This document shows positions 9,060 to 17,136 of a stretch of 64,000 nucleotides of DNA, one piece after another; positions within the stretch are counted from its first letter, which is position 1; each line of letters starts with the position of its first letter. Source of the stretch: JBALVT01 sp036960305 (GTDB taxonomy: Bacteria; Pseudomonadota; Gammaproteobacteria; Pseudomonadales; Halieaceae); contig JBALWA010000004.1 in NCBI GenBank assembly GCA_036960305.1, positions 62,001 to 126,000 of the forward strand, in the 5' to 3' direction. The translations under genes were made by a program, and so were the position numbers. The notes below the pieces were generated by a model. It saw nothing but the letters and a program-made list of their open reading frames with translations, ran no database searches and was not told the origin of the DNA.

Positions 9060-9602
9060 TTAGTGACGCACCGGTCGCTTTTGCAGTTTGCGCTGCAGAG
9101 TCCGTCGGTGCATGTTTAGCGCCCGGGCAGTCGCCGAGATGTTGCCGTCGTTATCCTGCAGGACTTTTTGAATGTGTTCCCATTCCAGGCGGTCCACGGA
9201 AAGAGGTTCGGACGGTAATTGGGCGATCGCTTCGGGGCGTTCTGCACTGTCAAAAGCGCGCAAAACCTCCTCAATGCTGGCGGGTTTGCACAGGTAGTTT
9301 TTCGCCCCCGCCTTGGTGGCTTCAACCGCCGTGGCGATACTGGAATACCCCGTCAGTACAACCAGTTCCGCCCTGGGCGAGGCCGCGAACAGTTCGGGCA
9401 ACGCCACCAGTCCGGAGATACCCGGCATATTCAGGTCCAGCAGGATATGGCTGGGTTGCCAGCTGCGACAGAGCACGATGGCGTCTTTGGCATTATGGCA
9501 ACTGCTGACCTCAAATCCACGCCGCTTCAGACCCCGCGCCATGATTTCAGTAAAAACGAGGTCATCATCTACCAGTAGTATGCGCTTATCGTTATTCGTC
9601 AC
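9060..9602 (-). CDS. Response regulator, RegA/PrrA/ActR type
   Basis: A 180-residue two-domain regulator. The receiver domain (about 1-120) has the acidic pocket VDDD at 11-14, the phosphoacceptor aspartate at about 56 (LLDLNMPG), and TGYSS and CKPAS near the end. The C-terminal Fis-type helix-turn-helix (about 135-178) includes NDGNISATARALNMHRRTLQRKL, the hallmark of the RegA family, which controls respiration, electron-transport and carbon genes in response to redox state. It overlaps the sensor kinase gene by 4 bases and is cotranscribed after it. It converges on lipB with a 9-base gap. Confidence 0.9.
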   Translation of the reverse strand: MTNNDKRILLVDDDLVFTEIMARGLKRRGFEVSSCHNAKDAIVLCRSWQPSHILLDLNMPGISGLVALPELFAASPRAELVVLTGYSSIATAVEATKAGAKNYLCKPASIEEVLRAFDSAERPEAIAQLPSEPLSVDRLEWEHIQKVLQDNDGNISATARALNMHRRTLQRKLQKRPVRH

Positions 9603-10888
9603 GCACGATGCCCCAATAGTGCCAATGGCAGGTTCAGGGTAGCTATCGTGCCACCGGCGTCTGCATTGCGCAGTTCGATATTGCCGCCGTAGCGTTCTAT
9701 GGTCGCGTGCGTGAGTAGTAGCCCCAGCCCCAGCCCGCTTTCACTGGCTTGTACCACGGGTTTTCCCAATTTCTGCAGCAGTTCTGCCGGCACACCGGGG
9801 CCGTGGTCGCGAATATTGATGCGCGCCCACTCCAGCCCCCAGTTCAATTGGACCTCAACCTGGTCACCGCCGGCATTGGCTGCATTGTTCAGTAAGTTTT
9901 CCAGCGCCTGGGCCAGTGTGAGGTCCACCTCGATCAGCGGTGAGGGGCTGTCGTTCTCACAGCTGAAATGGCAGATCACTTGCGGTCGGCGTACTGCCCA
10001 GTGATCCAGGGTATCCGCGACCCAGTCCTTGAGTAGCCACTGTTGTCTTTCGTCTGTTGAGGTGAGCTCTGCGGTGCGACTGAGATGCCCCAGGATGGTT
10101 TTGCACTGCTGTAACTGGGACTGGATCAGGGCGCAATCAGCCTTCGCCTGCGGCCCCAGGCTGTCGTCTGCCAACAGTTCCTCCACCGCAACCGTAATCG
10201 TAGAAAGTGGGGTGCCGAGTTCGTGAGCAGTGCCTGCCGCCAGGCCGGCCACCGCCATGATCTGGTCGTTGCGCAGGCTGTCCTCCTTGCGTGCAACGGC
10301 CTCTTGCTCCTGCCGCCTGAGAGTGCCAGCCATGCGCACGACGAAGTAGGTGATCAACCCGGCACTGAAGAGAAAGTTAAACCACATGCCCAGGATGTGC
10401 ACGTTGTTGCCGTGGCCCATATTGGCGTGGGGCGTGAACAGGGGGAAGGGCTGGTAGTAATACAGCAGTAAACTGTAGGCAGCGAGCGATGAACCGGTAA
10501 TCAGCCAGGTATAGCGCCAGGGTAGCACGGCAGCGGAGACCACCAGGGGGACAATGTAGTAGGAGATAAAGGGGTTGTTGGCACCCCCGCTGAAATACAT
10601 AAGGCTGGTCCAGCCCAGTACATCCATTAGCAATTGAGCGAAAAATTCCTGGTCTGTGACAGGCCAGCGACCGCCGCAGCGCCACAGGCTGGCGGTAGTG
10701 ATCAGTGCCAGAATGACCAGGCTGACGGTGAGGCCTGTGAGTTCCTCCTGGGTGCGACTTGCCAGCAAGACGTAGGCAAGCACACCGATTTGGCCCAGCA
10801 GGGCGACACTGCGCATAATCAGCAGACTTCTCAGATTGTCCGCTGAGGGGTTGTAGTAGCCCCGGCTTTGATTAGTTGGGATGTTCAT
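9599..10888 (-). CDS. Redox sensor histidine kinase, RegB/PrrB type
   Basis: A 429-residue membrane kinase, the partner of the adjacent regulator. Six hydrophobic helices fill about residues 22-190. The GGxxNPF motif reported to bind ubiquinone in RegB is present as GGANNPF at 101-107. The phosphorylatable histidine is H222 in AGTAHELGTPLST. Cys262 in QQCKTIL is placed like the redox-active cysteine of RegB (inferred from memory of the family). The HATPase domain has NLLNNAANAG, DHGPGVP and GLGLGLLL. Both quinone and thiol sensing therefore look possible. Confidence 0.9.
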   Translation of the reverse strand: MNIPTNQSRGYYNPSADNLRSLLIMRSVALLGQIGVLAYVLLASRTQEELTGLTVSLVILALITTASLWRCGGRWPVTDQEFFAQLLMDVLGWTSLMYFSGGANNPFISYYIVPLVVSAAVLPWRYTWLITGSSLAAYSLLLYYYQPFPLFTPHANMGHGNNVHILGMWFNFLFSAGLITYFVVRMAGTLRRQEQEAVARKEDSLRNDQIMAVAGLAAGTAHELGTPLSTITVAVEELLADDSLGPQAKADCALIQSQLQQCKTILGHLSRTAELTSTDERQQWLLKDWVADTLDHWAVRRPQVICHFSCENDSPSPLIEVDLTLAQALENLLNNAANAGGDQVEVQLNWGLEWARINIRDHGPGVPAELLQKLGKPVVQASESGLGLGLLLTHATIERYGGNIELRNADAGGTIATLNLPLALLGHRA

Positions 10889-10938
10889 CCGCTTAGTATA
10901 TCGTCCGCCGACCCAGTGAGCAGCCGAAATCCCCGGCT

Positions 10939-12501
10939 TTATTTAACGCCGGCTTTTGACAAGCCCTGCAGGTAGAGGTCAATTTGCTCGGGCCTTTTCA
11001 GGTAGAAGAGTTTTTCGCGCACAAAGTCCAATGAGAAGTTGGGTCGTTCTTTTTGCAGGCGCTGTGCAACTTGCTTCGCTTCATCTATTCGACCCAGATA
11101 AGCCAGGGCTACAATACGGTGCGCGTTGGTCCAATACTGGTAGTTGGGGATACTTCGAGCCCGGTCAGTCCACCGCAGCGACTCTTCGAAATCCCGTTTA
11201 AACAACAGGGCCAGGGCCCCGTAGGTATAAAAGGCCCACAGCTGGGGATCATTGGGGCTCAGGGCGATGGATTTTTCAAAGCACTGGATAGACTCCTCGT
11301 AGCGTCCCTCATAGGCCAGCGAATCACCCAACGCACAATGGGCGACGGCCAGGGTGGGATTCAGACCAATGGCGATATTGTTATCAGCAATGGCCAGGTC
11401 GTATTCGCCCCTGGCCAGCAGTACCCGGGCCCGCAGCGCATAGAAGGTGGCATTTTGTCTGTCCAGGGACAGGGCCTTGTCACAAGCCGCCAGGGCATCA
11501 TCCAGTAATGCTTGTGTTGGTGAAGTGTCCCAATACACCATGCCTAATACCACGGCATAAGCCCACCAGGCATAGGCATCTCCGAAGCGCTCATCCATTT
11601 GCGTGCTCTGGTGCAATAGACGCTGGGCCTCTTTGTTGTCCTGCCCGGTAAACTGGTAGAAATGATAAACGCCCATATGGAAGCAATCCCAGGCTTGCAG
11701 ATTTGCAGGCCGTGAGCGCATGATGCGGTTGCGTTCGGCGTAACCAATTTCCGGCTCCAGACGCGCCACCATCATCTCGGTAATTTCATCCTGCAGCGCA
11801 AAAATATCCTGTATTTGCCGGTCGTAGCGCTCGGTCCACACGCTGTGTGCGCTATTGGCGTTAATCAGGTTAACTGTGATGCGCACGCGATCAGCCACAC
11901 GTTGGACACTGCCTTCGACGACATAGTCCACCTTGAGCTCGGCTCCAATATCACAGATATCAACACCCCGGTCTTTAAAACCAAAGGCGGTATTGCGTGC
12001 GACAACGTCCAGCCAGCGATGTTTGGCTAAATGCGCAATGATATCCGTACTGATACCGTCAGCCAGGTATTCATGTCCGGGTTCGCTGGATAAATTGGAA
12101 AAGGGTAACACCACCACCGCCGGGTTCCGGGCGAGCTTCTCGTTGCTGTCCGGGCGGGCGGCGCCATCGTGGTCAGTGATCTCTGAACTCTGATGGGGTG
12201 TGACCTCAGCCACAAAACGAAATCCGCGTTTGTGCACGGTACGAACAAAGCGTTGCGTACGACCATCATCGCCTACCAACTGCCTGAGCATTTTGATACG
12301 GCTACTTAATGCGGCTTCAGAAACGATGCGGCCGTGCCAGATGGCCTGGTTAATCTCTTCTTTACTGACCATACGCTCATGGTTTTCGACCAGTAATACC
12401 AGTAACTCAATGACCTGGGGCTCGCAGTGTAAGAGTGCGCCACTTTTCTGTAATTCAAAGCGTTCCGAGTCGAGTATGAAGTCGTCAAACTGATATTGCA
12501 T
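10939..12501 (-). CDS. Winged-helix (CadC/ToxR-type) regulator with TPR repeats
   Basis: A 520-residue protein. Residues about 5-105 form an OmpR/ToxR-type winged helix (ENHERMVSKEEINQAIWHGRIVSEAALSSRIKMLRQLVGDD). Residues about 128-240 match the TolB-N-like domain found in adenylate-cyclase-associated regulators (VVLPFSNLSSEPGHEYLADGIS, then VDYVVEGSVQR). The rest has TPR-like repeats. Unlike CadC or ToxR I see no transmembrane segment, so it is probably cytosolic. It is divergent from the DsrE-methyltransferase pair across a 257-base gap and may regulate it. Ligand and targets are unknown. Confidence 0.82.
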   Translation of the reverse strand: MQYQFDDFILDSERFELQKSGALLHCEPQVIELLVLLVENHERMVSKEEINQAIWHGRIVSEAALSSRIKMLRQLVGDDGRTQRFVRTVHKRGFRFVAEVTPHQSSEITDHDGAARPDSNEKLARNPAVVVLPFSNLSSEPGHEYLADGISTDIIAHLAKHRWLDVVARNTAFGFKDRGVDICDIGAELKVDYVVEGSVQRVADRVRITVNLINANSAHSVWTERYDRQIQDIFALQDEITEMMVARLEPEIGYAERNRIMRSRPANLQAWDCFHMGVYHFYQFTGQDNKEAQRLLHQSTQMDERFGDAYAWWAYAVVLGMVYWDTSPTQALLDDALAACDKALSLDRQNATFYALRARVLLARGEYDLAIADNNIAIGLNPTLAVAHCALGDSLAYEGRYEESIQCFEKSIALSPNDPQLWAFYTYGALALLFKRDFEESLRWTDRARSIPNYQYWTNAHRIVALAYLGRIDEAKQVAQRLQKERPNFSLDFVREKLFYLKRPEQIDLYLQGLSKAGVK

Positions 12502-12758
12502 AGTGTTGAGGCGGGGTCATTGAAGTTGAGTGAAAGTGCAGAATCCACATCGCCGATGTTATTAGCTGGGCCGGCAAATGGCTCTCTAAGCCCTTGTTTT
12601 GATTAACACTATACTAATCTTCATAGTTTCACCATAACAAAGTCAGATGTTCTCCAAGCACCGGCGGCCCGGTTTCCCTAAGATCTCTTACCAGTTCAAT
12701 ACAGAACGGATTGATGGGCAAAGTAGCCTCGGCGGCAACGAAATAGGAGAGTACGGAT
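12502..12758. promoter_or_regulatory. Divergent intergenic region between the TPR regulator and the dsrE-like gene
   Basis: This 257-base gap must hold promoters for the minus-strand regulator and the plus-strand DsrE-like gene. An AT-rich core (about 12596-12640) contains TATACT and nearby T-rich segments, but I cannot pair a convincing -35 with it. The DsrE-like gene has a clear ribosome-binding sequence (ATAGGAGAG) before its ATG. No other structure is evident. Confidence 0.4.
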
Positions 12759-13121
12759 ATGAATAATGAACAAAAAATCTTGGTCAACTGTCAAGATGGT
12801 CCTGCCAATATAGAGCGCGCAACCATCTCCTTCATATTGGCTGTCACAGCATCAAAGACCAGGGAGACTGCGATGTTTATGTCTGCAGACGCTAGTGAGT
12901 TGTGCTTGCAAGGTCGCTGTGATGACCTGGTTGCCGAAGGCTACGAACCGTTGAAAAACCTGGTGGCAAGCTTTCTTGAAAACGGTGGGAAAATCTGGCT
13001 GTGTCCCGCCTGTGTCAAGGCCAAGCGGATGACAGAGAGTGATTTGATGGCGGGGGTAGAAATTGCTGGTGCGCCGAAAACCATGGCGTTTCTGGCAAGC
13101 GGCGCCCAGCTTTTAGCCTAG
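12759..13121 (+). CDS. DsrE-family protein
   Basis: A 120-residue cytosolic protein of the DsrE/DsrF-like fold, a group that includes sulfur-carrier proteins and many small proteins of unknown role. The alternating pattern with FILAVTASKTRETAMFMS, the LxxLVASFLENGGKIWLC segment and the CPAC motif (about residues 85-88) followed by MTESDLMAGVEIAG fit DsrE relatives that carry a conserved cysteine. It lies 11 bases before the methyltransferase, so the two are likely one operon. Sulfur transfer is possible but not shown. Confidence 0.75.
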   Translation: MNNEQKILVNCQDGPANIERATISFILAVTASKTRETAMFMSADASELCLQGRCDDLVAEGYEPLKNLVASFLENGGKIWLCPACVKAKRMTESDLMAGVEIAGAPKTMAFLASGAQLLA

Positions 13122-13132
13122 GAGGAGAGACC

Positions 13133-13996
13133 ATGAGTAACGCGATTGTCATAGAAGCCTGGAACACGGTTTTATTTGAAAAGTTCACCCGCTTTAAATA
13201 CCTCTTCATTGAAGGCTATGCCTCAATCAGCGAGGAAGTCCTGAAGCGACAGCAGTACCCTGAGGGCTTGAATGTCCTCGACGTGGGCTGTGGCTTTGGC
13301 GACTGCACTGTCCAGATAGCGAAATCCCTGGGTCATAAAGGCCGCGCTACCGGTGTTGATTGTGCGAGTAATTTTATTGAAGAAAGCCAGAGGTTGGCCA
13401 GTGAAGAGGGGGTGGAGAATGCGGGGTTTTTCGTCGCTGATGTTGAAACGGATGATCTAGGTGGGCCTTACGATGAAGCCTTTGCCCGCTTCGGCACCAT
13501 GTTTTTTGGCCTGCCGGGTCTGGCGATGAAAAATATTCGTCAGTCTTTGAAGCCGGGCGGAAAGTTCACTCAGGTGGTGTGGCGTAAAAGAGAAGATAAT
13601 CCGTGGTTATACGAAGCAGAATGCTGTGTCAGGGCGATTGTACCGGTTATCTCCCATGATGAGACGGATGCTGTCCACTGTGGCCCCGGCCCTTTTTCTA
13701 TGGCAGGGCCTGATATGGTCAGCGATATGCTGCAGGCGGTCGGGTTTGAGCGTGTCCAGTTTGAACGATTTGACTCCGAAATCTGTATTGGTCGATCGCT
13801 TGAAGAGGCGATTCAGTTCGCTCTGGAGATTGGACCGGCGGGTGAAATTATTCGTCTTGCGGAGGATGAGGGCGAACGCTTGAAGCCTTCTGTTATCGAA
13901 GCGCTACAGGGTGTGATTGGCAAATATGCTCGTGAAGATGGCTCTATCTGGGCGCCGTCCAGTGCCTGGTTTATTACCGCGTACAATCCTGGCTAG
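13133..13996 (+). CDS. SAM-dependent class I methyltransferase
   Basis: A 287-residue Rossmann-fold methyltransferase. Motif I, LNVLDVGCGFGDCT, is near residue 47. An acidic residue at GVDCAS follows, and the post-motif region FVADVETDDLGG and SLKPGGKFTQVVWR supply the remaining SAM-fold landmarks. The substrate is unknown; the general pattern matches UbiE/small-molecule methyltransferases. It is cotranscribed with the DsrE-like gene upstream (GGAGGAG ribosome-binding site just before the ATG), an association that may point to a thiol substrate. That is only an inference. Confidence 0.8.
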   Translation: MSNAIVIEAWNTVLFEKFTRFKYLFIEGYASISEEVLKRQQYPEGLNVLDVGCGFGDCTVQIAKSLGHKGRATGVDCASNFIEESQRLASEEGVENAGFFVADVETDDLGGPYDEAFARFGTMFFGLPGLAMKNIRQSLKPGGKFTQVVWRKREDNPWLYEAECCVRAIVPVISHDETDAVHCGPGPFSMAGPDMVSDMLQAVGFERVQFERFDSEICIGRSLEEAIQFALEIGPAGEIIRLAEDEGERLKPSVIEALQGVIGKYAREDGSIWAPSSAWFITAYNPG

Positions 13997-14014
13997 GCTG
14001 ACTTTTTGCTGATC

Positions 14015-14030
14015 CGGGGCGCTTGCCCCG
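14015..14030. terminator. GC-rich stem-loop after the methyltransferase gene
   Basis: CGGGGC-GCTT-GCCCCG forms a perfect 6-bp stem with a four-base loop 19 bases after the methyltransferase stop. It lacks a T-run on the 3' side, so it is at best a weak intrinsic terminator or a transcript-end stabiliser. Confidence 0.4.
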
Positions 14031-14033
14031 CAT

Positions 14034-14061
14034 ATTAATACCGCGCTGCAACGGGTATACT
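14034..14061 (+). promoter_or_regulatory. Candidate promoter of prfC
   Basis: A good -10 element, TATACT (14056-14061), lies 28 bases before the prfC ATG. The best -35-like hexamer, ATTAAT (14034-14039), is 16 bases upstream and is poor. The position just after the stem-loop fits a new transcription unit. Confidence 0.35.
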
Positions 14062-14088
14062 CGCCGCCATTCATGGTGAGTTTAAAAT

Positions 14089-15672
14089 ATGTCAGATAGC
14101 ACGCTTATCAATAGTATTAATGCACGAAGGACGTTTGCGATTATTTCCCACCCGGACGCGGGTAAAACCACGATTACAGAGAAATTACTGTTGTTGGGTA
14201 ATGCCATTCAGGTGGCGGGTAGCGTCAAGGGCAAGAAGGGCCCCAAGGCCACCTCTGACTGGATGAGTATGGAGCAGGAAAGGGGTATCTCGGTTACCTC
14301 TTCGGTCATGCAATTTCCCTACCGGGATCGCGTGGTCAATCTCCTGGATACGCCCGGGCACGAGGATTTTTCTGAGGACACCTATAGGACCCTGACGGCG
14401 GTTGATTCGGCGCTGATGGTGATTGATGGAGCTAAAGGTGTGGAAAAGCGCACCATCAAGCTGATGAACGTGTGTCGGCTACGTGACACGCCAATTCTCG
14501 CTTTTGTTAACAAAATGGATCGGGACATTCGCGACCCCATTGAATTGCTGGATGAGATAGAAGCCGTGCTCGATATCCAGGGTGCACCGATCAACTGGCC
14601 TATCGATATGGGCCGCGATTTCAAGGGCGTCTACAATCTCTATACGGACGTTATCCACCAGTTTACGCCAGGGCAGGGCAGCGTTCTGCCAGACGATGTG
14701 CGCATCGAGGGCCTGGCATCCGAAGGTGCCAGGGCGTTGCTGGGTGATGAGTACGATGACTTTGTGGAGGAGGTGGAACTGGTCCGTGGTGCCAGCCATG
14801 CCTTCGATCTGGAGTTGTTTCTCGCGGGCAAGCTGAGCCCGGTGTTTTTTGGTACCGCCCTGTCAAATTTTGGTGTCAGGGAGCTACTGGATGATTTCGT
14901 TAAGTGGGCACCAGAGCCCCAGGGTCGGGAATCGAATCAGCGCGCAGTGGCACCCAGGGAAGAGAGCTTCAGTGGCTTTGTATTTAAAATCCAGGCCAAT
15001 ATGGACCCCAGGCATCGAGACCGCATCGCCTTCATGCGCGTGTGCTCGGGTCGCTACGGCAAGGGCATGAAAATGCACCATGTACGTTTGGGGAAGGATG
15101 TGAAGATTGCCGATGCGGTGACCTTTAAAGCGGGTGAACGGGTGGTGGTGGAAGAGGCCATGTCGGGCGATATTATCGGTCTGCATAACCACGGTACAAT
15201 CCAGATTGGCGATACCTTCACCGAGGGTGAGGACCTGCAGTTTATCGGTATTCCGCATTTTGCCCCGGAGCTGTTCCGCCGAATTCGCCTGACCGACCCG
15301 ATGAAGTCCAAGCAGCTGCAAAAGGGTTTGCAGCAGCTCTCTGAAGAGGGTTCAACCCAGGTATTCTCTCCGGTCAACTCAACCGATTTGGTCGTTGGGG
15401 CCGTTGGGCAGCTGCAGTTTGATGTGGTGTCTTACCGCCTCAAGGATGAGTATAAGGTGGATGCTATCTACGAACCGGTTAATGTCTATACGGCTCGCTG
15501 GATTCACTGTGATGACCCGCGCAAGCTGGAGGAATTCCGCAAGAAAGCCGCTGAGCACCTGTCAATCGACGGTGGCGGTCATTTGACGTATCTGGCGCCC
15601 ACGCGGGTCAATCTTGCACTGATGGAAGAGCGCTGGCCGGAGATGGAGTTTCGGGCGACCCGCGAGCACTGA
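14089..15672 (+). CDS. prfC: Peptide chain release factor 3
   Basis: RF3 is the GTPase that recycles RF1/RF2 from the ribosome after termination. The 527-residue protein has the family length. G1 is SHPDAGKTT near residue 21, the switch region contains RGISVTSS, G3 is DTPGHEDFSEDTYR, and G4 is NKMDRD. The domain-II/III region contains VGQLQFDVVSYRL, diagnostic for RF3 over EF-G. It is monocistronic here and converges on the desaturase gene with a 16-base gap. Confidence 0.97.
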   Translation: MSDSTLINSINARRTFAIISHPDAGKTTITEKLLLLGNAIQVAGSVKGKKGPKATSDWMSMEQERGISVTSSVMQFPYRDRVVNLLDTPGHEDFSEDTYRTLTAVDSALMVIDGAKGVEKRTIKLMNVCRLRDTPILAFVNKMDRDIRDPIELLDEIEAVLDIQGAPINWPIDMGRDFKGVYNLYTDVIHQFTPGQGSVLPDDVRIEGLASEGARALLGDEYDDFVEEVELVRGASHAFDLELFLAGKLSPVFFGTALSNFGVRELLDDFVKWAPEPQGRESNQRAVAPREESFSGFVFKIQANMDPRHRDRIAFMRVCSGRYGKGMKMHHVRLGKDVKIADAVTFKAGERVVVEEAMSGDIIGLHNHGTIQIGDTFTEGEDLQFIGIPHFAPELFRRIRLTDPMKSKQLQKGLQQLSEEGSTQVFSPVNSTDLVVGAVGQLQFDVVSYRLKDEYKVDAIYEPVNVYTARWIHCDDPRKLEEFRKKAAEHLSIDGGGHLTYLAPTRVNLALMEERWPEMEFRATREH

Positions 15673-15688
15673 TCACCGGGGCTCTGGC

Positions 15689-16873
15689 TCAGGCTACTGC
15701 GACCTGGTTTTGCAGTTGCATCTGCTGCATTAACAATGCCAGGCGTTTACGTTGCATTTTGAGTGAATACTCCAGCTCTTTGAACTGGGTATGAACGGCG
15801 GCTCGCTGCCACTTTTCCTGTAGTTTCTGCTTGCGCTCCTCGAGCACGCCTTCCAGTAGGGCAACCTTGCGTTCATAACGCTGGGCCTGGAGGGCTTTCC
15901 ACTGGTTAATGGATTCGGTGAATAGCTGGTACTCCCGTTCCAGAGATGCGCGCAGGGATTCACTGTTACCGGTTTGATCCAGCTTGCGGTTGGCCCGCAG
16001 AAACTGGGTGTCGAGAATCTCACGCTGGATCTTGAAATCTGAAACCCGGGTCAGCTTGCTGGCCAGTCCCACCCGGGCACACAGGCTGATCATCCATTTG
16101 GTGGGGTCCCACTGCCACCAGCGAATACCATTGCGGTAGTCGGTTTGAAAGATATGGTGGAAATTGTGATAGCCCTCTCCATAAGTCAGGAACGCGAGGA
16201 AGCCATTGTCCCGGGCGCTGTTGGCTTCCGTGTAGGGTTGACTGCCCCAGAAGTGGGCCAGTGAATTAATGAAAAAGGTCACGTGGTGGTTCACGATCAA
16301 GCGCAGCAGGCCAACAATGAGCAGGGTGCCGATGACATCGCCGTGCCACAGCCCAAGTAGCACGGGCAGGCCGATGTTCATCAGCAGCATCAGCTTGAGA
16401 TAGTGCTTGTGCTGCCACATGACAACCGGGTCCCGTAGCAAATCTTTGGCATTGCTGAAGTCCTCCTTGTGGGAGGAGTATTCTCGCATCATCCAGCCCA
16501 TGTGGCTGAACCACAGTCCACGGCCGGCGGAGTAGGGGTCCAGTGCATTGTCGTCGACATGGCGATGGTGCCTGCGGTGGTCCGACGCCCATACCAGGAT
16601 ACTGTTTTGCAATGCCCCGGCACCCCACAGGGCGTAAAACCACTTCAGTGCAGGGTGTGCTTCATAGGCCTTGTGCGCCCAGAGCCGGTGAAAGCCACCG
16701 GTAATGGATAGGCCATTCAGGTAGAGGAAAGCCAGCGCCCAAAGCCATTGGAACTTGTCGTAGTCAGCGTGTATTCCCCACAGCGGTATCAGGATGATGG
16801 CGAGTAGCGGCAGACCGACAAAAACGGAGACGTTAAGCCAGGCCAGCGGCGGTTTCTCGATGGTGTGTGTCAT
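15689..16873 (-). CDS. Membrane acyl-CoA/acyl-lipid delta-9-type desaturase
   Basis: A 394-residue membrane desaturase that would insert a cis double bond in a fatty acyl chain using a di-iron centre and an electron donor. The three histidine boxes are present: HRLWAHKA, HRRHHRHVD and GYHNFHH. Hydrophobic pairs before and between boxes fit four transmembrane helices. The last 120 residues are highly charged and helical (for example LEGVLEERKQKLQEKWQRA), a coiled-coil-like tail often seen in bacterial members. No redox partner gene is adjacent. Regiospecificity cannot be read from the sequence. Confidence 0.9.
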   Translation of the reverse strand: MTHTIEKPPLAWLNVSVFVGLPLLAIILIPLWGIHADYDKFQWLWALAFLYLNGLSITGGFHRLWAHKAYEAHPALKWFYALWGAGALQNSILVWASDHRRHHRHVDDNALDPYSAGRGLWFSHMGWMMREYSSHKEDFSNAKDLLRDPVVMWQHKHYLKLMLLMNIGLPVLLGLWHGDVIGTLLIVGLLRLIVNHHVTFFINSLAHFWGSQPYTEANSARDNGFLAFLTYGEGYHNFHHIFQTDYRNGIRWWQWDPTKWMISLCARVGLASKLTRVSDFKIQREILDTQFLRANRKLDQTGNSESLRASLEREYQLFTESINQWKALQAQRYERKVALLEGVLEERKQKLQEKWQRAAVHTQFKELEYSLKMQRKRLALLMQQMQLQNQVAVA

Positions 16874-17136
16874 TCAGTGGCTCGTTTATGACTGATGAGA
16901 TAGCGAATATTAACTTTTTTTGGCCTGTAAGTCTTGTCGCCGCCTGGCCCGGATCGGGGCATTGGTGTCGGTGGTTTTCGGTGCCTAAAATCACCGGCGG
17001 CAACACCTTGTGGTCATTCTGCAGTAAGATGCAGGTAGACGGTTTCTTTCCCCACGAGGATACATATGCACCACAGACAGCAGTCGGTCGGTCCGGGGCT
17101 GTGCCTGCGGGTTTCCGGTTTGACCAACGGTAATCT
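16874..17136. other. Divergent intergenic region, desaturase / MATE exporter
   Basis: This 263-base gap separates two divergent genes. It contains an A/T-rich stretch close to the desaturase start (about 16905-16922) that could carry its promoter. I see no clear terminator, dyad or RNA gene. A plus-strand open frame across most of it has no recognisable features and I treat it as non-coding. Confidence 0.4.

Noticed and set aside
16867..17133. Plus-strand frame of 88 codons between the desaturase and MATE genes
   Set aside because: No ribosome-binding site of note, no motif, and it overlaps the divergent promoter region.
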